Positions 34,373 to 36,412 of a stretch of DNA of 36,412 nucleotides are shown here, in pieces. Below the pieces are notes generated by a model. It was given only the letters and a program-made list of their open reading frames with translations. It did not search any database and was not told the origin of the DNA. A program made the position numbers and the translations under genes. Origin of the DNA: Caballeronia jiangsuensis. GTDB taxonomy: Bacteria; Pseudomonadota; Gammaproteobacteria; Burkholderiales; Burkholderiaceae. The stretch spans positions 1 through 36,412 of the forward strand of contig JFHF01000069.1 in assembly GCA_000648925.1 (NCBI GenBank), in the 5' to 3' direction. How positions within the stretch are numbered: position 1 is the stretch's first letter; each line of letters opens with the position of its first letter.

Positions 34373-34451
34373 AACCTTCTCCCTCTACGACGCACTGGGC
34401 CAGACACTTCCCCACGTCGACCATAGATGCAGCAAAGTATGCTCCACCGTT

Positions 34452-34470
34452 TATATCATAACGTGATACT
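34452..34470. promoter_or_regulatory. Palindromic operator copy 5 between debranching enzyme and CFA synthase genes
   Basis: TATATCATAACGTGATACT. Read toward the debranching gene, TATAAA lies at its downstream edge and could be a -10 box with a weak TCAAGA -35 spaced 16 nt. It sits in the divergent spacer, so it could also affect the CFA synthase gene 230 nt away. Confidence 0.6.
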
Positions 34471-34700
34471 CTTGATTATGGTTCAGGTTCGGATTGCTTC
34501 CGCTCGACTTCTTCCGTCCCGGTGGGTCGCCAACGCAGGACGAACACCTCAGATGTGGATAGTTCTCGATAACCTCTCGATCATCCGAGGTCAGTTTCTT
34601 TCGTGAGGCTGAATCGTTCGGTCAGCCGAATTCATGGCCTAGCCATAGCGTCAGCGTTCGCGTGGCTTTGATCTATCTCTTCAAGTAACGGGAGGGGAAC

Positions 34701-35906
34701 ATGTTCTTTCAAGATAAAGTCGAAGCGTGGGCAGCGAGCGCTAGCGAGCACGTCCCCGTGCCCGCGCGACTCGTGTTGTGGGACGGGCGTCAAATCAGTC
34801 TGGGTCATTCGGGCGAACCCAAAGTTGTTCTGTATGTTAAGCAAGCGGGAGCGCTACGACGATTGCGTCGACCCACGATCGATGCAATCGCACAAGCGTA
34901 CGTCAACGATGAGATCGACATCGACGGCCGTATGCCCGACGCAGTCGCACTGGCGTATGGGCTGGCGCAACGGGAAAGTCCTTCAAACACCCGCGCCCCA
35001 CACTTTTCTCTAGCTGACCACAGCAAACAATCTGATCGCAAGGCGATTCAATTTCACTACGATGTGTCGGACGATTTCTACCGCATCTGGCTTGGGCGGA
35101 CGATGGTCTATTCCTGTGCGTATTTCGAAAACGGCACGGAGGATCTCGACAGCGCGCAAGAGAAGAAGATCGATCACATCCTGAAAAAAATCGCGCTTCG
35201 ACCGACGCAATCGCTCCTCGACATCGGGTGCGGCTGGGGCTCGTTGGTGATCCGGGCCGCGCAGCGATTCGGTGCACGATGTACCGGCATTACGCTTTCC
35301 GAGAAGCAGTACGAGTTCGCAACGCAGCGGGTGCAGGAGGCAGGCCTCACAGATCGGGTAGAAATCCGGCTTCAGGATTACCGGGATATCGACGGTCAGT
35401 TCGATCGCGTCACCAGTGTGGGCATGTTCGAGCATGTCGGGCGCGCGAACCTCGGAGCGTATTTCGCGAAGATTAGTTCGTTGCTGGCGCCTGAGGGAAT
35501 CGCAATGAATCATGGAATCACATCGACGGACCCAGATATCGCCTGGTCGCCGGCCGTTGATGGCAGTGGTTTCATGGACAAATACGTGTTTCCGAACGGC
35601 GAACTGTCGCATATCGGGCAAGTCCTCGACGCGATGCAGCGCGGTAATCTGGAATCAATTGACGTTGAGAATCTACGGCGCCACTACGCTCGCACGCTGA
35701 CGCTGTGGGCAGAGACATTCGAAAAAAATGCGGATTCGATTCGGCAGTTGGTCGACGAACAAACGTTTCGGGTATGGCGCATCTATCTCGCGGGGTGCGC
35801 CTACGGCTTTCGATGCGGTAATCTATCCATCTATCAGGTCGTCTGCCGCAGAGCGGGCGCACAAGCCGATTCACTCGCATGGTCTCGCAGGTATATGTAC
35901 GAGTGA
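34701..35906 (+). CDS. cfa: Cyclopropane-fatty-acyl-phospholipid synthase
   Basis: 401 residues from ATG 34701, with GGGAGGGG 5 nt upstream. The N-terminal domain is followed by the SAM methyltransferase fold: IQFHYDVSDDFYRIWLGRTM, then VYSCAYF (Cys139), then LLDIGCGWGSLVIRAAQRFG (glycine-rich loop about 176-181) and FEHVG. The C-terminal block WRIYLAGCAYGFRCGNLSIY is typical. It methylenates unsaturated phospholipid acyl chains from SAM and protects membranes against acid and solvent stress. It is divergent from the debranching gene, with operator copy 5 in the spacer. Confidence 0.93.
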   Translation: MFFQDKVEAWAASASEHVPVPARLVLWDGRQISLGHSGEPKVVLYVKQAGALRRLRRPTIDAIAQAYVNDEIDIDGRMPDAVALAYGLAQRESPSNTRAPHFSLADHSKQSDRKAIQFHYDVSDDFYRIWLGRTMVYSCAYFENGTEDLDSAQEKKIDHILKKIALRPTQSLLDIGCGWGSLVIRAAQRFGARCTGITLSEKQYEFATQRVQEAGLTDRVEIRLQDYRDIDGQFDRVTSVGMFEHVGRANLGAYFAKISSLLAPEGIAMNHGITSTDPDIAWSPAVDGSGFMDKYVFPNGELSHIGQVLDAMQRGNLESIDVENLRRHYARTLTLWAETFEKNADSIRQLVDEQTFRVWRIYLAGCAYGFRCGNLSIYQVVCRRAGAQADSLAWSRRYMYE

Positions 35907-36050
35907 ATTCACGAAGCCATGCCGCGAACAGCTCGACGCACGGATCCGTGGCGGTTGACGAAACTCTCGAGGAGCCCCCAAGCTAGAGCCCGCCCGCGCG
36001 TACTCGACGTGGACCGAACGGAGTGACCCACAAAGACAGCGACCAGACAC

Positions 36051-36070
36051 AGCTTCCCACGCGGGAAGCT
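36051..36070. terminator. Stem-loop AGCTTCCC-ACGC-GGGAAGCT
   Basis: Perfect 8-bp stem with a 4-nt loop between the convergent ends of cfa and the PqiC-like fragment. It could end both transcripts, but no T-run follows on either strand, so a simple intrinsic terminator is not certain. Confidence 0.4.
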
Positions 36071-36332
36071 AGCGTGCAACCATCGAGCCAGCAATCTGAT
36101 CCGCGAGCTTGCCGAGAACCTTGCTCATCGCGACGGCCTTTGCGTCGACGTCGGTGCCTGTCACAACAGCTCGGAGGGTCGCTTGCTGCGTGAACACAAT
36201 ATGATCTGGCCATCGCGTCACAAGCGTCCACGTTCCATCGATCGTCGGTCCCCCGTTCGAAGGTAGTTCGAGGTGAGTCAAGTTGACAACGAGCGCGCGC
36301 GTGTCCGCGCTCGCTGGAAATGCTTCAGTCAT
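36069..36332 (-). pseudogene. PqiC-like (ABC-type transport auxiliary) lipoprotein, C-terminal fragment
   Basis: 87 residues from ATG 36332: ALVVNLTHLELPSNGGPTID, then GTWTLVTRWPDHIVFTQQAT, then AVAMSKVLGKLADQIAGSM. This is the C-terminal beta-sheet and final helix pattern (WTL....G....Q, then LA..IA) of PqiC/DUF330-type lipoproteins that partner MCE lipid transporters. The lipobox and N-terminal half are absent, and an in-frame upstream extension to 36380 adds no similarity. The fragment stops inside stem 36051-36070. Right of 36380 is too short to judge. Confidence 0.5.
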
Positions 36333-36412
36333 CGCCGAGCCTTTCTTCCGGTGTCCAGCGACCGGGTACCCGCGCTCCACCTAGAAGGTCAATTCCATGG
36401 GGATTCGCACGG

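Noticed and set aside
1..36412. CRISPR array, tRNA or rRNA genes
   Set aside because: No regularly spaced repeats, and no cloverleaf or rRNA-like sequence was noticed on either strand by eye; a dedicated scan was not possible.

Overview
The window looks like a chromosomal or megaplasmid segment from a Burkholderiaceae bacterium, most likely Paraburkholderia or Caballeronia. This rests on the high GC, the codon use, and a set of small stress and respiration families (DUF1840, DUF2934, DUF2945, DUF488, low-affinity iron permease) typical of that group. Genus assignment is inference. I see no tRNA, rRNA or CRISPR array.

Left part (1 to about 17.2 kb) is a decaying accessory region. It begins with an IS21-type istA reading frame that has lost its DDE core; its end abuts a truncated sdhB. 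Next come a frameshifted AhpD-like gene, a hemerythrin-domain gene and an HMA-like gene without CxxC. A scrambled Nramp remnant lies with a MarR remnant. Then come an intact CysM-type synthase, a DUF2934 remnant, an intact DUF2945-DUF488 pair, a broken iron permease, the C-terminal half of an RpoD-type sigma factor with a nonsense codon, a LysR regulator, a SnoaL-like protein, an orphan cytochrome oxidase subunit I, an AhpC pseudogene, a DUF1840 gene, a small two-helix membrane protein and an intact MarR regulator. Intact and broken genes are interleaved, many of them for iron, redox or peroxide handling.

Right part (17.7 to 32.2 kb) is one tight, intact, co-directional run of 12 genes. In order: TPP enzyme (pyruvate-oxidase type), enolase-superfamily enzyme, duplicated membrane protein, gluconate-2-dehydrogenase subunit-3-like protein, GMC flavoprotein, SDR, GH15 glucoamylase/trehalase-like enzyme, oxidase subunit II with a fused cytochrome c domain, oxidase subunit I, subunit III, a small membrane protein, and a triheme cytochrome c. 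Gaps are at most about 63 nt and several genes overlap by ATGA. It reads as a carbohydrate/organic-acid oxidation module with its own terminal oxidase. A convergent glycogen-debranching-type gene and a divergent cyclopropane-fatty-acid synthase follow, then a fragment of a PqiC-like lipoprotein gene.

Five copies of a near-palindrome, TATATCACNNNGTGATATA, lie outside intact genes: before the DUF2945 remnant, upstream of cysM, before the 61-aa membrane protein, before the 12-gene operon, and between the debranching enzyme and CFA synthase genes. At least one sits exactly between plausible -35 and -10 boxes. This points to one local repressor regulon; the MarR protein at 16.75 kb is the best candidate regulator, by position only. 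The oxidase subunit I of the operon keeps all metal ligands but lacks the usual D-channel Glu (Trp instead) and K-channel Lys (Ala instead), unlike the orphan subunit I at 11.3 kb. The regulon plus this unusual oxidase module are the strongest candidates for something undescribed.
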